DNA of 37,593 nt from Streptomyces bambusae (GTDB lineage Bacteria > Actinomycetota > Actinomycetes > Streptomycetales > Streptomycetaceae), in contig NZ_WTFF01000027.1 in NCBI RefSeq assembly GCF_019400985.1, positions 1 through 37,593 on the forward strand, written 5' to 3'. This document shows positions 16,172-25,946 of the stretch, piece by piece. How positions within the stretch are numbered: the first letter of the stretch is position 1; every line of letters starts with the position of its first letter. Position numbers and translations under genes: made by a program. A model generated the notes under the pieces. It was not told the origin of the DNA. It did not search any database and saw only the letters and a list, made by a program, of their open reading frames with translations.

Positions 16172-16192
16172 CCGATAGCTTCGTGTTATCGG
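16172..16192. promoter_or_regulatory. LysR-type binding site (T-N11-A) upstream of snapalysin
   Basis: CCGATA and TATCGG are separated by nine bases. The dyad fits T-N11-A (T at 16176, A at 16188), the LysR consensus. It is 100 bases upstream of the protease start and 94 from the regulator start. Confidence 0.65.
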
Positions 16193-16291
16193 GGGCTGAC
16201 ATCATCCGGCGGGCCCGGGCGCTCCTTCACACTCCGGTTCGAAAGCGGTCCACCCCACGGGCCACCCCCCACACCGGAGCCAGGAGCTTCC

Positions 16292-16954
16292 ATGCGCCAT
16301 TCCCGGAATTCCCGTAATTCCCGAACCGCCCTGTTAGCCGCCTCGGTCGGCCTCGGCCTCGCCGCCGCGCTCGGCATCGCACCCGCCGCGGGCGCCGCTC
16401 CCGCCCCCGTCGGCAACGCCGCCTCGTACGCCGCGTACGAGCGTTCGCAGGAGAACGCCGACGCAAACCGCGCCTTCTTCGAGGCGATCCAGCGCTCGGT
16501 GGCCGAGCAGCGCGCCGCGAACCCGGGCGCCCTGGCCGTCACCGTCACCTACAACACCCGCAACGCGCCCAGCTTCCGCAGCCAGATAGCCCGCTCGACG
16601 CAGATCTGGAACAGCTCGGTGTCCAACGTCAAGCTGCAGGAGGTGTCCTCGGGCGGCAGCTTCGCGTACTACGAGGGCAACGACTCGCGCGGCTCCTACG
16701 CGAGCACCGACGGGCACGGCCGGGGCTACATCTTCCTCGACTACCGGCAGAACCAGCAGTACAACTCCACCCGCGTGACCGCCCACGAGACGGGCCACGT
16801 GCTCGGCCTGCCCGACCACTACTCGGGCCCGTGCAGCGAGCTGATGTCGGGCGGCGGCCCGGGCACCTCGTGCCAGAACGCGCAGCCGAACTCGGCGGAG
16901 CGGTCCCGCGTGAACTACCTCTGGCGCAACGGCTTCGCCGCCCAGGAGCAGTAG
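16292..16954 (+). CDS. snpA: Snapalysin, secreted small zinc metalloprotease (M7)
   Basis: The 220-residue precursor has a signal peptide of about 35 residues ([17 protein letters not shown], hydrophobic core, cleavage near AGAAPA), a short propeptide and a mature domain of about 130-140 residues. The zinc site is [12 protein letters not shown]: two His and the Asp as ligands and Glu as base, the signature of M7 snapalysins. Two Cys (GPCSEL and TSCQN) probably form the disulfide. It degrades extracellular protein. It is controlled, by analogy, by the divergent LysR gene. The ATG follows AGGAG. Confidence 0.93.
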   Translation: MRHSRNSRNSRTALLAASVGLGLAAALGIAPAAGAAPAPVGNAASYAAYERSQENADANRAFFEAIQRSVAEQRAANPGALAVTVTYNTRNAPSFRSQIARSTQIWNSSVSNVKLQEVSSGGSFAYYEGNDSRGSYASTDGHGRGYIFLDYRQNQQYNSTRVTAHETGHVLGLPDHYSGPCSELMSGGGPGTSCQNAQPNSAERSRVNYLWRNGFAAQEQ

Positions 16955-17002
16955 GCGCCCCCACGGCGCGGTCGTCCGGCCGGGGGGCGGTCCGCCGAAA
17001 GG

Positions 17003-17203
17003 TCAGACCCCCGGCTGGACGTGGGCGGGGCACTCCGGGTTCCGGCAGGGTCCCGCCACCCACTCGGGCACGAAGATGCCGAGGACCTTGCGCCGCTTGA
17101 TCACCGTCTCCACGGGGCGGCCGCACACCGGGCAGTGCTCGGGCTCACGCCCGGCCTGCGCGGCGGCCGCCCCCTGGGGATGCTTCTGCTCTTGACCGGT
17201 CAT
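17003..17203 (-). CDS. Small zinc-ribbon protein
   Basis: The 66-residue protein has two Cys pairs, CPVCGRP (24-30) and CRNPEC (53-58), likely a single zinc ribbon, with a basic stretch (IKRRKVLG) between them. The N-terminus is Gln/Ala-rich and probably disordered. No family name is recognised; such proteins are common and uncharacterised in Streptomyces. The ATG at 17203 has only a weak ribosome-binding site. The open frame continues upstream, but that sequence is Arg/Ser-rich and unlike coding sequence here. Confidence 0.6.
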   Translation of the reverse strand: MTGQEQKHPQGAAAAQAGREPEHCPVCGRPVETVIKRRKVLGIFVPEWVAGPCRNPECPAHVQPGV

Positions 17204-17300
17204 ACGTCCACGGTAGGACGGTTCGTCCCGATCCGGGCGGTTTCCGTCCGGCCGGCCGGTCGGCCGGGTCAGCTGGTCGGGCGGGTCAGCCCCAGCCGCG

Positions 17301-17894
17301 TCAGCCGGTCGAGTCCTTGCGGGCGTACGTCGAGATGATCTGCCCGCCGTCGAAGGTCTCGACCTTGGTGAGCTCCAGCGGGCGCACCCCGAAGCCGGCC
17401 CGCGACATGGGCATGCCAGTGCCGAGGAAGCACGGGTAGGTCTTGACGACGAACTCGTCGATCTCGTCCACCAGCTGCCCGGCCAGGTCCGCCCCGCCGC
17501 ACAGCCAGATCCCCAGGCCCTCGCGCTCCTTGAGCTCGCGCACACGGGCCACGACATCGCCGCCGATCAGCTCGACAGCCGGGTCGGGCGACTCGGTCAG
17601 GGAGCGGCTGACGACGTATTGCTCCAGGTGGCCGTAGGGGCTGGTGACGCCCTCCTTGAATCCCACGTCGTACGTGCCGCGACCCATGAGCACGGCGTCG
17701 AAGTGCCGGGGCGCGGCGTCGGCGAGGCCGAGGTGCTCCCGCACGTGAGTGGGGACGGTCTCGGGGTACTCGGCGCACATGCGCTGCGTGTACTCCGGGT
17801 CCAGGAAGTGCGTGATGAAGAAGTTGCCGTCGCCGTCCGGGTCTCCGATGAAGCCGTCGACGGAGGTGGCGATGAAGTACGTGAGCTTGCGCAA
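17301..17894 (-). CDS. Dihydrofolate reductase-like (RibD C-terminal domain) protein
   Basis: The 197-residue protein fits the RibD_C/DHFR-like reductase family: LTYFIATSVDGFIGDPDGD at the N-terminus, VLMGRGTYDV in the middle, GIWLCGGADLAGQLV as the nucleotide-binding loop, and PLELTKVETFDGGQIISTY at the end. Substrate unknown; these proteins are usually predicted NADPH-dependent reductases. The TTG at 17894 is preferred, with GAGGAA six bases upstream. A longer reading from 17954 has no good site. After the stop are several CTGACCCG-like copies. Confidence 0.82.
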   Translation of the reverse strand: MRKLTYFIATSVDGFIGDPDGDGNFFITHFLDPEYTQRMCAEYPETVPTHVREHLGLADAAPRHFDAVLMGRGTYDVGFKEGVTSPYGHLEQYVVSRSLTESPDPAVELIGGDVVARVRELKEREGLGIWLCGGADLAGQLVDEIDEFVVKTYPCFLGTGMPMSRAGFGVRPLELTKVETFDGGQIISTYARKDSTG

Positions 17895-18060
17895 GCGCGA
17901 TTCCTCTTCGGTTCGACTCGGGGCACCGGACGGCGCCCCGTTCACTGCAATCAAAGTACTACAGGTGAAGTGATTCGCGAAGAGGATTTACGAGGGCATC
18001 ACGAGGACTCACGAGGAAGGTTCCCGAGCGGGGTGCGACAGCAACGGCGACGGCCCCCGC

Positions 18061-18663
18061 TCACCCGCGCGGCTTGCGCCACATGGGCCACATCTGCGGC
18101 CCGTCGGGCAGCTGCACCTCCGTGCCGGTGAACTCCCAGCCCAGCCGCTCGTAGAGCCGCATGCTCCGCTCGGAGCTCGCCTCCAGGTACGCCGGCAGCC
18201 CGTCCCGGTCGCAGCGCTCCAGCACCGGCCGCATCAGCTCGGTGCCCAGCCCCTCGCCCTGCCGGCCCGGGGCGACGCCGATCATCAGCAGGTACTCGTG
18301 CTCCTCCCCGGTCGGGTGGGACTCGCCGAGGAGCCGGCCGACCAGCTCGCAGCGCTCGTTGTCCGGGTCGGCGGCCTCGCGCATCCGCGCCGGTACGTCG
18401 TCCTCGGGCGCCTCGCCCCCGTGGTCGCCGGCCGGGACCCGCAGCCACAGCGCCGCGGCCGAGCCGTCCACCGCGTAGTCGATGCGCCCCTCGGCCAGCG
18501 CCACGTCCACGAAGACGCCGAGGAACTTCCCGTGCACCGCGCGCCGGTGCGCCGGGTCGGGGAAGACCCAGCTGCTCACCGGGTCCTCCTGGAAGGCCTC
18601 GTCGAGCAGGGCCGCCACCGCGTCCCGGTCCGCCTGCTCCGCCCGGCGTATCTGAAGCACCAC
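18061..18663 (-). CDS. GNAT-family N-acetyltransferase
   Basis: The 200-residue protein has the GNAT fold: IRRAEQADRDAVAALLDEAF as strand 1 and helix 1, MIGVAPGRQGEGLGTELMRPVLE as motif A with the acetyl-CoA loop Q/R-x-x-G-x-G/A, and AYLEASSERSMRLYERLGWEFTG as motif B. The acceptor is unknown. GTG at 18663 has GGAAGG eight bases upstream; an in-frame start at 18690 is an alternative. It stands alone on the minus strand, downstream of the polyprenyl synthase terminator. Confidence 0.87.
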   Translation of the reverse strand: MVLQIRRAEQADRDAVAALLDEAFQEDPVSSWVFPDPAHRRAVHGKFLGVFVDVALAEGRIDYAVDGSAAALWLRVPAGDHGGEAPEDDVPARMREAADPDNERCELVGRLLGESHPTGEEHEYLLMIGVAPGRQGEGLGTELMRPVLERCDRDGLPAYLEASSERSMRLYERLGWEFTGTEVQLPDGPQMWPMWRKPRG

Positions 18664-18729
18664 TGCTCTCACCTTCCACAGACGTTTCAACTTCCGTGGC
18701 CGATCCTAGAGTTGGGCCGGAGCAGCGGA

Positions 18730-18768
18730 AAGGCCTGTTCCGGCACACCAGGTGCCGGAACAGGCCTT
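18730..18768 (-). terminator. Terminator of the encapsulin operon
   Basis: A perfect 17-bp stem (18730-18746 with 18752-18768) closes on a five-base loop, 60 bases after the polyprenyl synthase stop. Confidence 0.85.
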
Positions 18769-18794
18769 GTGCCGAGGCGTCGCGGACCCTTGGC

Positions 18795-18846
18795 CCTTCG
18801 GGTCCCTCAGCACGTCTTGCTGGTGCCTCAGCACGTCCTTCGGGTC
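18795..18846. repeat. 21-bp tandem duplication across the polyprenyl synthase stop
   Basis: CCTCAGCACGTC occurs at 18805 and 18826, and CCTTCGGGTC at 18795 and 18837, so the period is 21 bp with about two and a half copies. The true stop (18828-18830) is repeated in frame at 18807-18809. Confidence 0.75.
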
Positions 18847-19855
18847 ACGAACTCCGCCAGGGCCAGCAGACCGCCCGCCGCCGCGAGGTCCGGAACGGCC
18901 CGGGACAGCTGCTGCACCGCCCGCCCCATCCGGTCCGCGGCATGGGCCTGCGCCCAGTCGCGGCCCCCGGCCCGGTCCACCGCGTCGGCGGCCCGTTGTA
19001 CGTCGTCCCCGGTCATGGGCCCGGCGTACAGCGCGGCCAGCTCCGCCCCGGCCTCGGTGCCCGAGGTGAGGGCGGCCACGACCGGGAGGGACTTCTTGCG
19101 GGCGAGCAGGTCGGCGCCGGCGGGCTTGCCGGTGTGCTCCGGGTCGCCCCAGATGCCGATCAGGTCGTCGATCAGCTGGAAGGCGATCCCCGCCTCCCGG
19201 CCGAAGGCGTCCATCGCCTCGACCTCGTCCACGCCCGCCCCGGCGTACAGGGCGCCGAGCGCGCACGCACAGCCGAGCAGCGCCCCGGTCTTGGCCGTCG
19301 CCATGGCCAGGCACTCGTCCAGCGGGACGTGCGCCCGCTGTTCGAAGGCGCAGTCGGCCTGCTGGCCGCCGCACAGCTCGATCATGCACGCCGCCAGCCG
19401 GGCCGCGGCCGCCGCCGAGGCGGGGTGCGGGTCCTGGGCCAGCTGTTGCAGGGCGAGGGCCAGCACGGCGTCCCCGGCGAGGATCGCGTCCTGCGTCCCG
19501 AACACCGTCCACGCGGTGGCCCGGCCCCGCCGGCGTACGTCCTCGTCGATGACGTCGTCGTGGAGCAGGGTGAAGTTGTGCGCCAGCTCCACGGCCACCG
19601 CGGCCCGTACGGCGTCCTGCGCGCTGCCCTTCAGCGCCCGCGCCGCGGCCAGCACCAGGGCGGGCCGGATGGCCTTGCCCGCCTGGCCCGCGGCGGGGGT
19701 GCCGTCGGCGTTCACCCACCCGAAGTGGTACATCGCCACCCGCCCCAGCACGCCGGGCAGGCTCTCCAGGGTGCGGCGCAGCTGCGGGTTGACCGTTTCT
19801 CTCGTCTGTTCCAGGAGGGCTGCGGCCTCCTGGCCCTCACCGGTCGCTACGGCGT

Positions 19856-19859
<4 letters not shown>
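18828..19859 (-). CDS. Polyprenyl synthetase, family 2 encapsulin cargo
   Basis: The 343-residue enzyme is a trans-isoprenyl diphosphate synthase that condenses isopentenyl diphosphate with an allylic diphosphate. The first Asp-rich motif is [10 protein letters not shown] and the second is [28 protein letters not shown] carries the conserved Lys/Arg, and GGQQADCAF is the usual GQ motif. It lies directly after the encapsulin gene, the known arrangement of family 2B encapsulins with polyprenyl transferase cargo. The start is odd: no ATG, GTG or TTG is in frame near the beginning, and CTG at 19859 overlaps the shell gene stop as CTGA. The N-terminus ([18 protein letters not shown]) is shorter than the long disordered loading segments seen in other cargo proteins. 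Confidence 0.88.
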
Positions 19860-21280
<1,421 letters not shown>

Positions 21281-21470
21281 GTCATTCCCTTTCGACACTC
21301 CATGGATATGCGCATCGAGCCTTTCAGGACGGAGGGTGATGCGACCATTACACAAAAGAGTGGGACTACTCCGAACGGGCGTGGGCACCCTCTCGGGTCG
21401 ACATGAGTCACACGGGACACTCCGGCCCCATCTGTTTCAGCCACCGCGGGACGTCCGGACGGCAGCCGCG

Positions 21471-21533
21471 GTGGACGGCGGCCGCCGGACGGTGGACGGC
21501 GACCGCCGAACGATGGACGGCGACCGCCGGACA
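21471..21533. repeat. Three 21-bp tandem repeats upstream of nsrR
   Basis: Three copies (21471-21491, 21492-21512, 21513-21533) begin GTGGACGGCG or ATGGACGGCG, each with a GGCGnCCGCC palindrome. They lie in the 347-base gap between the encapsulin and nsrR starts. They could be a regulator-binding array; no ribosome-binding site suggests coding. Confidence 0.75.
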
Positions 21534-21586
21534 GTGGGCGCCACCCCGGCCCGCCTGCCTGCCCCGCCCCGTCCTCACCGTTCTCA

Positions 21587-21612
21587 TTAATTTGCGTCTC
21601 ATATGCAAGTTT
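21587..21612 (-). promoter_or_regulatory. Probable NsrR site in the nsrR promoter
   Basis: On the minus strand it reads AAACTTGCAT, then 10 bases, then AATTAA. The same two blocks occur upstream of hmp at 22188-22213. The site is 16 bases from the nsrR start, so it would block transcription. Confidence 0.55.
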
Positions 21613-21627
21613 CTCTACGGTGATGCC

Positions 21628-22086
21628 ATGCGGCTCACTCGGTTCACCGACCTCGCACTGCGCGTCCTGATGCGCCTGGCCGTCGAGGAGGCGGACCTGC
21701 CCACCACGCGCGACGTCGCGGCGGTGATGCAGGTCCCGTACACGCACACCGCCAAGGTGGTCGCCCGGCTCCAGCACCTCGGCCTGGTCGAGGCGCGGCG
21801 CGGGCGCGGCGGCGGCCTCGCCCTGACCGCGGCGGGCCGGGCGGCGTCGGTCGGCGGGGTGGTCCGCGACCTGGAGGGCCCCGGCGATGTCGTGGAGTGC
21901 GAGGGCACCACGCCGTGCCCGCTGCGCGGCGCCTGCATCCTGCGCGGCGCACTGCGCCGGGCGCAGGAGGCGTTCTTCGCGACGCTGGACCCGCTCACGG
22001 TGAACGACCTGGTCGCGACGCCCACGGGGCCCCTGCTGCTGGGCATTTCGAGCAGCGGGGCGGCGGGGTGGGCCGAAGGTCCCTGA
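21628..22086 (+). CDS. nsrR: Rrf2-family nitric-oxide sensor NsrR
   Basis: The 152-residue protein has the Rrf2 winged helix (MRLTRFTDLALRVLMRLAVE, then VPYTHTAKVVARLQHLGLVEARRGRGGGL) and three Cys at 91, 97 and 103 (C-x5-C-x5-C) that hold an iron-sulfur cluster, as in S. coelicolor NsrR. Nitrosylation of the cluster relieves repression of hmp. The gene lies 173 bases upstream of the flavohemoglobin gene, and both have the same AACTTGCAT-containing motif upstream. ATG at 21628 starts the usual MRLT. Confidence 0.92.
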   Translation: MRLTRFTDLALRVLMRLAVEEADLPTTRDVAAVMQVPYTHTAKVVARLQHLGLVEARRGRGGGLALTAAGRAASVGGVVRDLEGPGDVVECEGTTPCPLRGACILRGALRRAQEAFFATLDPLTVNDLVATPTGPLLLGISSSGAAGWAEGP

Positions 22087-22187
22087 CCGCGGGGGCCGGA
22101 CGGCCGGTTCGGACCGGCGGCCCGGGCGCCTACCGTGAGCCCGGGCGACAACCCGAACGGATGGACCACGCGCTCACCCGTACCCAA

Positions 22188-22213
22188 AAACTTGCATCTC
22201 TCATACCAATTAA
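22188..22213 (+). promoter_or_regulatory. Probable NsrR operator of hmp
   Basis: AAACTTGCAT, 10 bases, then AATTAA matches the element in the nsrR promoter in inverse orientation. It lies 47-72 bases upstream of the hmp start. Confidence 0.6.
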
Positions 22214-22259
22214 GCGCCCAGTCACAGCGCACCACTCACATCGAGGCGAGGACCTTCTG

Positions 22260-23456
22260 ATGCTTTCCGCGAAGTCGGCAGAGACCGTACGCGCCACCCT
22301 GCCCGCCGTGGGCGCCGCCATAGGCCAGATCACGGAGACGTTCTACGCGAAGATGTTCGCGGCCCACCCCGAGCTGCTGCGGGACCTGTTCAACCGGGGC
22401 AACCAGAACGCCGGCCTCCAGAAGCAGGCCCTCGCCGGCTCCATCGCCACCTTCGCGACCTACCTCGTCGACCGGCCCGACACCCGCCCCGACGTCATGC
22501 TGAGCCGCATCGCGCACAAGCACGCCTCCCTCGGCGTCACCCGCGAGCAGTACCCGATCGTCCACAAGTACCTCTTCGAGGCGATCGTCGAGATCCTCGG
22601 CGAGGCCGTCACCCCCGACGTCGCCGAGGCCTGGGACGAGGTCTACTGGCTGATGGCCAACGCGCTCATCACCCTTGAGGAGCGGCTCTACGCCGAGACG
22701 CAGGTGCTCGCCGGAGACGTCTGGCGGCAGTGGACGGTCACCGGCCGCGTCGCCGAGACCGCCGACTGCACCACCTTCCGCCTGACCCCCGCGGACGGCG
22801 CCCCGGCACCGGCCTTCAAGCCCGGCCAGTACGTCTCGGTCCAGGTCGAACTCCCCGACGGCGCCCGGCAGATCCGCCAGTACAGCCTCACCGGCGCACC
22901 CGCCGCGGCCGAGCGCACGATCACCGTCAAGCGGGTCCACGGCCCGTCCGCCGGCGGCCCCGACGGCGAGGTCTCCAACCACCTGCACTCCCAGGTCGAG
23001 GTCGGCGACACCCTGCGCGTGTCGGCCCCGTACGGCGACCTGGTCCTGCGCGACACCGAGGCCCCGCTGCTGCTCGCCTCCGCCGGCATCGGCTGCACCC
23101 CGATGCTGTCGATGCTGGAGCACCTGTCGGAATCCGAGCACACCGCCCCGGTCACCGTCCTGCACGCCGACCGCTCCCCCGCCGAGCACGCGCTGCGCGA
23201 CGACCACCGCGCGCTGGCGCTCAAGCTGACCGACGCCACGGTCCGGTTCTGGTACGAGGCCGACGCCGAGCCCGGCGACAGCGAGGGCCTCATGGACCTC
23301 GCGGACACGCCGGTCGCCCCCGGCACCCAGGCGTACCTGTGCGGCCCGCTCCCCTTCATGCGCGCGGTACGCGAGCAGCTGCTGGCCAAGGGCGTGCCGG
23401 CGGCGGACATCCACTACGAGGTCTTCGGCCCCGACCTGTGGCTGGCCGCGGCCTGA
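22260..23456 (+). CDS. hmp: Flavohemoglobin, nitric oxide dioxygenase
   Basis: The 398-residue protein oxidises nitric oxide to nitrate with O2 and NAD(P)H. Residues about 1-135 are the globin domain: TFYAKMFAAHPELLRDLFNRGNQ and the proximal His in RIAHKHASLGV. From about 150 a ferredoxin-NADP reductase-like part follows: the FAD motif RQYSLTG, then PYGDL, the NAD site LLASAGIGCTPMLSML and the C-terminal YEVFGPDLW. It is controlled by NsrR encoded just upstream. The ATG at 22260 has a GAGGCGAGGA region before it. Confidence 0.96.
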   Translation: MLSAKSAETVRATLPAVGAAIGQITETFYAKMFAAHPELLRDLFNRGNQNAGLQKQALAGSIATFATYLVDRPDTRPDVMLSRIAHKHASLGVTREQYPIVHKYLFEAIVEILGEAVTPDVAEAWDEVYWLMANALITLEERLYAETQVLAGDVWRQWTVTGRVAETADCTTFRLTPADGAPAPAFKPGQYVSVQVELPDGARQIRQYSLTGAPAAAERTITVKRVHGPSAGGPDGEVSNHLHSQVEVGDTLRVSAPYGDLVLRDTEAPLLLASAGIGCTPMLSMLEHLSESEHTAPVTVLHADRSPAEHALRDDHRALALKLTDATVRFWYEADAEPGDSEGLMDLADTPVAPGTQAYLCGPLPFMRAVREQLLAKGVPAADIHYEVFGPDLWLAAA

Positions 23457-23597
23457 GCACCAAACACCCCATCATAACTGTCCGAAATCAATCGCTCACT
23501 GTGCGAGACCACTAGCCTCGGAAGAAGAGCCTCCGCTACATCCGGTAACGAGAGGCGGCCGCGTGGGGCGGCCGTCGGCACCGCAAAGGAGGCGGCC

Positions 23598-24188
23598 ATG
23601 GCCGCACCCATGTCAGCGGACCGATTCATCCACGTGCTGCGGAACGAAGGCCTGACCGTCGTCGAGGTGGGTGCCTGGCGCACCCACAACCGCAACCACA
23701 AGGGCCCGTGGGGCCCCGTACACGGAGTGATGATCCACCACACCGTCACCCGTGGCACGGCGAACACCGTGCAGCTGTGCCGGGAGGGCGACCGGCGCCT
23801 GCCCGGCCCGCTGTGCCACGGCGTGATCACCAAGGACGGCCGGGTCCACCTGGTCGGCTACGGCCGCGCGAACCACGCGGGGGCGGGCGACCGGGACGTC
23901 CTCGCCGCGGTCATCGCCGAGAAGGCCCTCCCGCCGGACGACCGCGCGGACACCGACGGCAACCGCCACTTCTACGGCTTCGAGTGCGAGAACCTCGGCG
24001 ACGGCGAGGACCCGTGGCCGGCCGTCCAGCTCGACGCGATCGCCCGCGCGGCGGCAGCGGTCTGCCGGGCCCACCGCTGGACGGCCCGCTCGGTGATCGG
24101 CCACCTGGAGTGGCAGCCGGGCAAGATCGACCCGAAAGGCTTCACGATGGCCGCGATGCGCGAACGCATCCACGCCCGCCTGAAGTAA
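23598..24188 (+). CDS. N-acetylmuramoyl-L-alanine amidase (amidase_2 fold)
   Basis: The 196-residue protein fits the amidase_2/PGRP fold: GVMIHHTVTRG with the first zinc His, CHGVITKDGRVHLVGYGRANHAG, YGFECENLGDGEDPWP, and VIGHLEWQPGKIDPKGF with the second His and a metal-binding Asp. It would cleave the bond between N-acetylmuramic acid and L-alanine in peptidoglycan. No signal peptide is visible, so its route to the wall is unclear; a phage-derived endolysin-like origin is possible. GGAGG precedes the ATG. The 141-base gap upstream holds no other gene. Confidence 0.87.
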   Translation: MAAPMSADRFIHVLRNEGLTVVEVGAWRTHNRNHKGPWGPVHGVMIHHTVTRGTANTVQLCREGDRRLPGPLCHGVITKDGRVHLVGYGRANHAGAGDRDVLAAVIAEKALPPDDRADTDGNRHFYGFECENLGDGEDPWPAVQLDAIARAAAAVCRAHRWTARSVIGHLEWQPGKIDPKGFTMAAMRERIHARLK

Positions 24189-24189
24189 C

Positions 24190-24213
24190 CGCACACGCAC
24201 ACGCACACGCACA
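24190..24213. repeat. Four tandem CGCACA hexamers after the amidase stop
   Basis: The array starts one base after the stop codon and runs for 24 bases. A comparable array is at 4555. Confidence 0.8.
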
Positions 24214-24353
24214 CCACGGCCCTGCCCGCCTCCCCCACGCGGGGCGCGCAGGGCCCACACCGTTCAGCCTGTGACCCCATCACATTCGAGTGGTTGTCAC
24301 ATCTCACGCCGCTGCCCGGTCCTCACTGCAGAAGCGAGCGAAGAGAAGGGATC

Positions 24354-24812
24354 ATGAGGATGAAGGCCGTCATCGTGTGCGTCTCCGTGTCGCACGGCAA
24401 TACGCGCCGTGTTGCCGACACCATGGCCCGGGTGCTGGGCGCGAAGGTCGTCACCCCCGAGCAGGCCGACCCGGCGGAGCTGGCCGACGCAGACCTCGTG
24501 GGATTCGGCTCGGGCATCTTCTACGGCAGGCTCCACCCCCACCTGACCGACTTCGTCAAGGCGCTTCCCGCCATGAAGGGCCGGGCGTTCGTATTCGCCA
24601 CCAGCGGCCTCCCCGAACGCCGCCGGGCACCTTTCACCCGCCCCCTGGCCCAGCTCCTCGAAGGCAAGGGCTTCGAGGTGGCCGAGAACTTCACGTGCCG
24701 GGCGTTCGACACCTGGACCCCCTTCAAACTCGTCGGCGGCATCAACAAGCACCGCCCGAACGCCGACGACCTGTCCGCCGCGCGGGCGTTCGCCGGGCGA
24801 CTGGGCGGGTGA
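24354..24812 (+). CDS. Flavodoxin-fold protein
   Basis: The 152-residue protein has a flavodoxin-like FMN-binding loop, VSVSHGNTRRVA, with the Ser/Thr-rich phosphate site, then GFGSGIFYGRLHPHLTDFV and FVFATSGLP, as in flavodoxin family proteins and HemG-like protoporphyrinogen oxidases. It probably carries FMN and works in an unknown redox reaction. The ATG at 24354 follows GAAGGG; an ATG two codons later is equally possible. An earlier ATG at 24294 lacks a ribosome-binding site. Confidence 0.83.
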   Translation: MRMKAVIVCVSVSHGNTRRVADTMARVLGAKVVTPEQADPAELADADLVGFGSGIFYGRLHPHLTDFVKALPAMKGRAFVFATSGLPERRRAPFTRPLAQLLEGKGFEVAENFTCRAFDTWTPFKLVGGINKHRPNADDLSAARAFAGRLGG

Positions 24813-24850
24813 GGGCCGGTATCCAGGACCGGAGCACCCACAATGGACGG

Positions 24851-25759
24851 GTGAACCGCCCCGTGAACATTGACGTGCTTCTGCAGCCGCGTCCGCCGTC
24901 CCCGTTGCAGGAGATCCGTGACGAGCGGTTCGAGCGGCACGGGGTCCGGCTCGTGCTGAAGCGGGACGACCTGGTCCATCCCGAGCTGCCTGGGAACAAG
25001 TGGCGCAAGCTGGCACCCAATCTGCGGGTGGCCGTGGCCGACGGGGCGGACGAGCTGGTGACCTTCGGTGGGGCCTACTCGAACCATCTGCGCGCCACCG
25101 CCGCCGCCGGGCGGCTGCTCGGGCTGCCCACCGTGGGCGTGGTGCGCGGGGAGGAGCTGGCCGGGCGGGAGCTGAACCCCTCGCTGGCGCGGTGCACGGC
25201 CGACGGGATGCGGCTTCACTTCGTGCCGCGGTCGGTGTACCGCCGCAAGGGCGAGCCCGAGGTGCTCGCCCGGCTGCTCGCCGGGGCCGGGGCGGAGGGT
25301 GCGTACGTCGTGCCCGAGGGCGGGAGCAACGCCGTCGCCCTGGGTGGCTGCGCGGAGCTCGGGCAGGAGCTGCGCGGGGAGGCCGACGTGGTGGCGGTGG
25401 CCTGCGGGACCGGGGGGACGCTGGCCGGGCTGGCCGCCGGGCTCGGGCCGGGGCAGCGGGCGCTGGGGGTGCCCGTGGTCGCGGGCGGGTTCCTGGGGGC
25501 GGAGATACGTTCCTTCCAGACGGCGGCGTTCGGCGCGCCGCTGGGCAACTGGGAGCTGGCCGAGGGCTTCGAATGGGGCGGGTACGCCCGGGTGCCCGCG
25601 GAGCTGGAGGCCTTCGCCGCCGACTTCGAGGACCGGCACGGGGTACCCGTGGAGCGGGTCTACGTCGCCAAGCTGCTGTACGCGCTGACCGCCCTCACCG
25701 AGGCCGGACGGTTCCGGCCGGGGACGGCCCTGGCCGCGGTCGTCACCGGCCGCCCCTGA
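24851..25759 (+). CDS. PLP-dependent ACC deaminase / D-cysteine desulfhydrase family protein
   Basis: The 302-residue protein belongs to fold-type II PLP enzymes. LPGNKWRK near 42-49 holds the PLP Lys, TFGGAYSNHLRATAAA is the Asn/Ser-rich substrate loop, VPEGGSNAVALGG and ACGTGGTLAGLAAG are the phosphate-binding loops. D-cysteine desulfhydrase is perhaps more likely than ACC deaminase, but residues that decide this were not checked. GTG at 24851 is the first plausible start; GTG at 24863 is an alternative. The upstream flavodoxin gene is 38 bases away, so co-transcription is possible. Confidence 0.82.
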   Translation: MNRPVNIDVLLQPRPPSPLQEIRDERFERHGVRLVLKRDDLVHPELPGNKWRKLAPNLRVAVADGADELVTFGGAYSNHLRATAAAGRLLGLPTVGVVRGEELAGRELNPSLARCTADGMRLHFVPRSVYRRKGEPEVLARLLAGAGAEGAYVVPEGGSNAVALGGCAELGQELRGEADVVAVACGTGGTLAGLAAGLGPGQRALGVPVVAGGFLGAEIRSFQTAAFGAPLGNWELAEGFEWGGYARVPAELEAFAADFEDRHGVPVERVYVAKLLYALTALTEAGRFRPGTALAAVVTGRP

Positions 25760-25946
25760 CCGCAGGACCTGCTGGCAGGAAGGCTCTCTGGCCGGCCCGC
25801 GCCCTGGCCGGGCGACCCGGGCGACCCGGGCGGGGCAAGGCCGGCAGGCCGAGAGGGCCGGCGTACGCGCACCGGCCCCGCGCCCGCCGCCGTACGTACG
25901 CACGGGCACGGCCCCCGCGGCAAGGCCCGCAGGCGGGGGCGGGGGC

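Noticed and set aside
23598..24188. Prophage remnant around the amidase
   Set aside because: No other phage gene is near; a single signal-less amidase is not enough.
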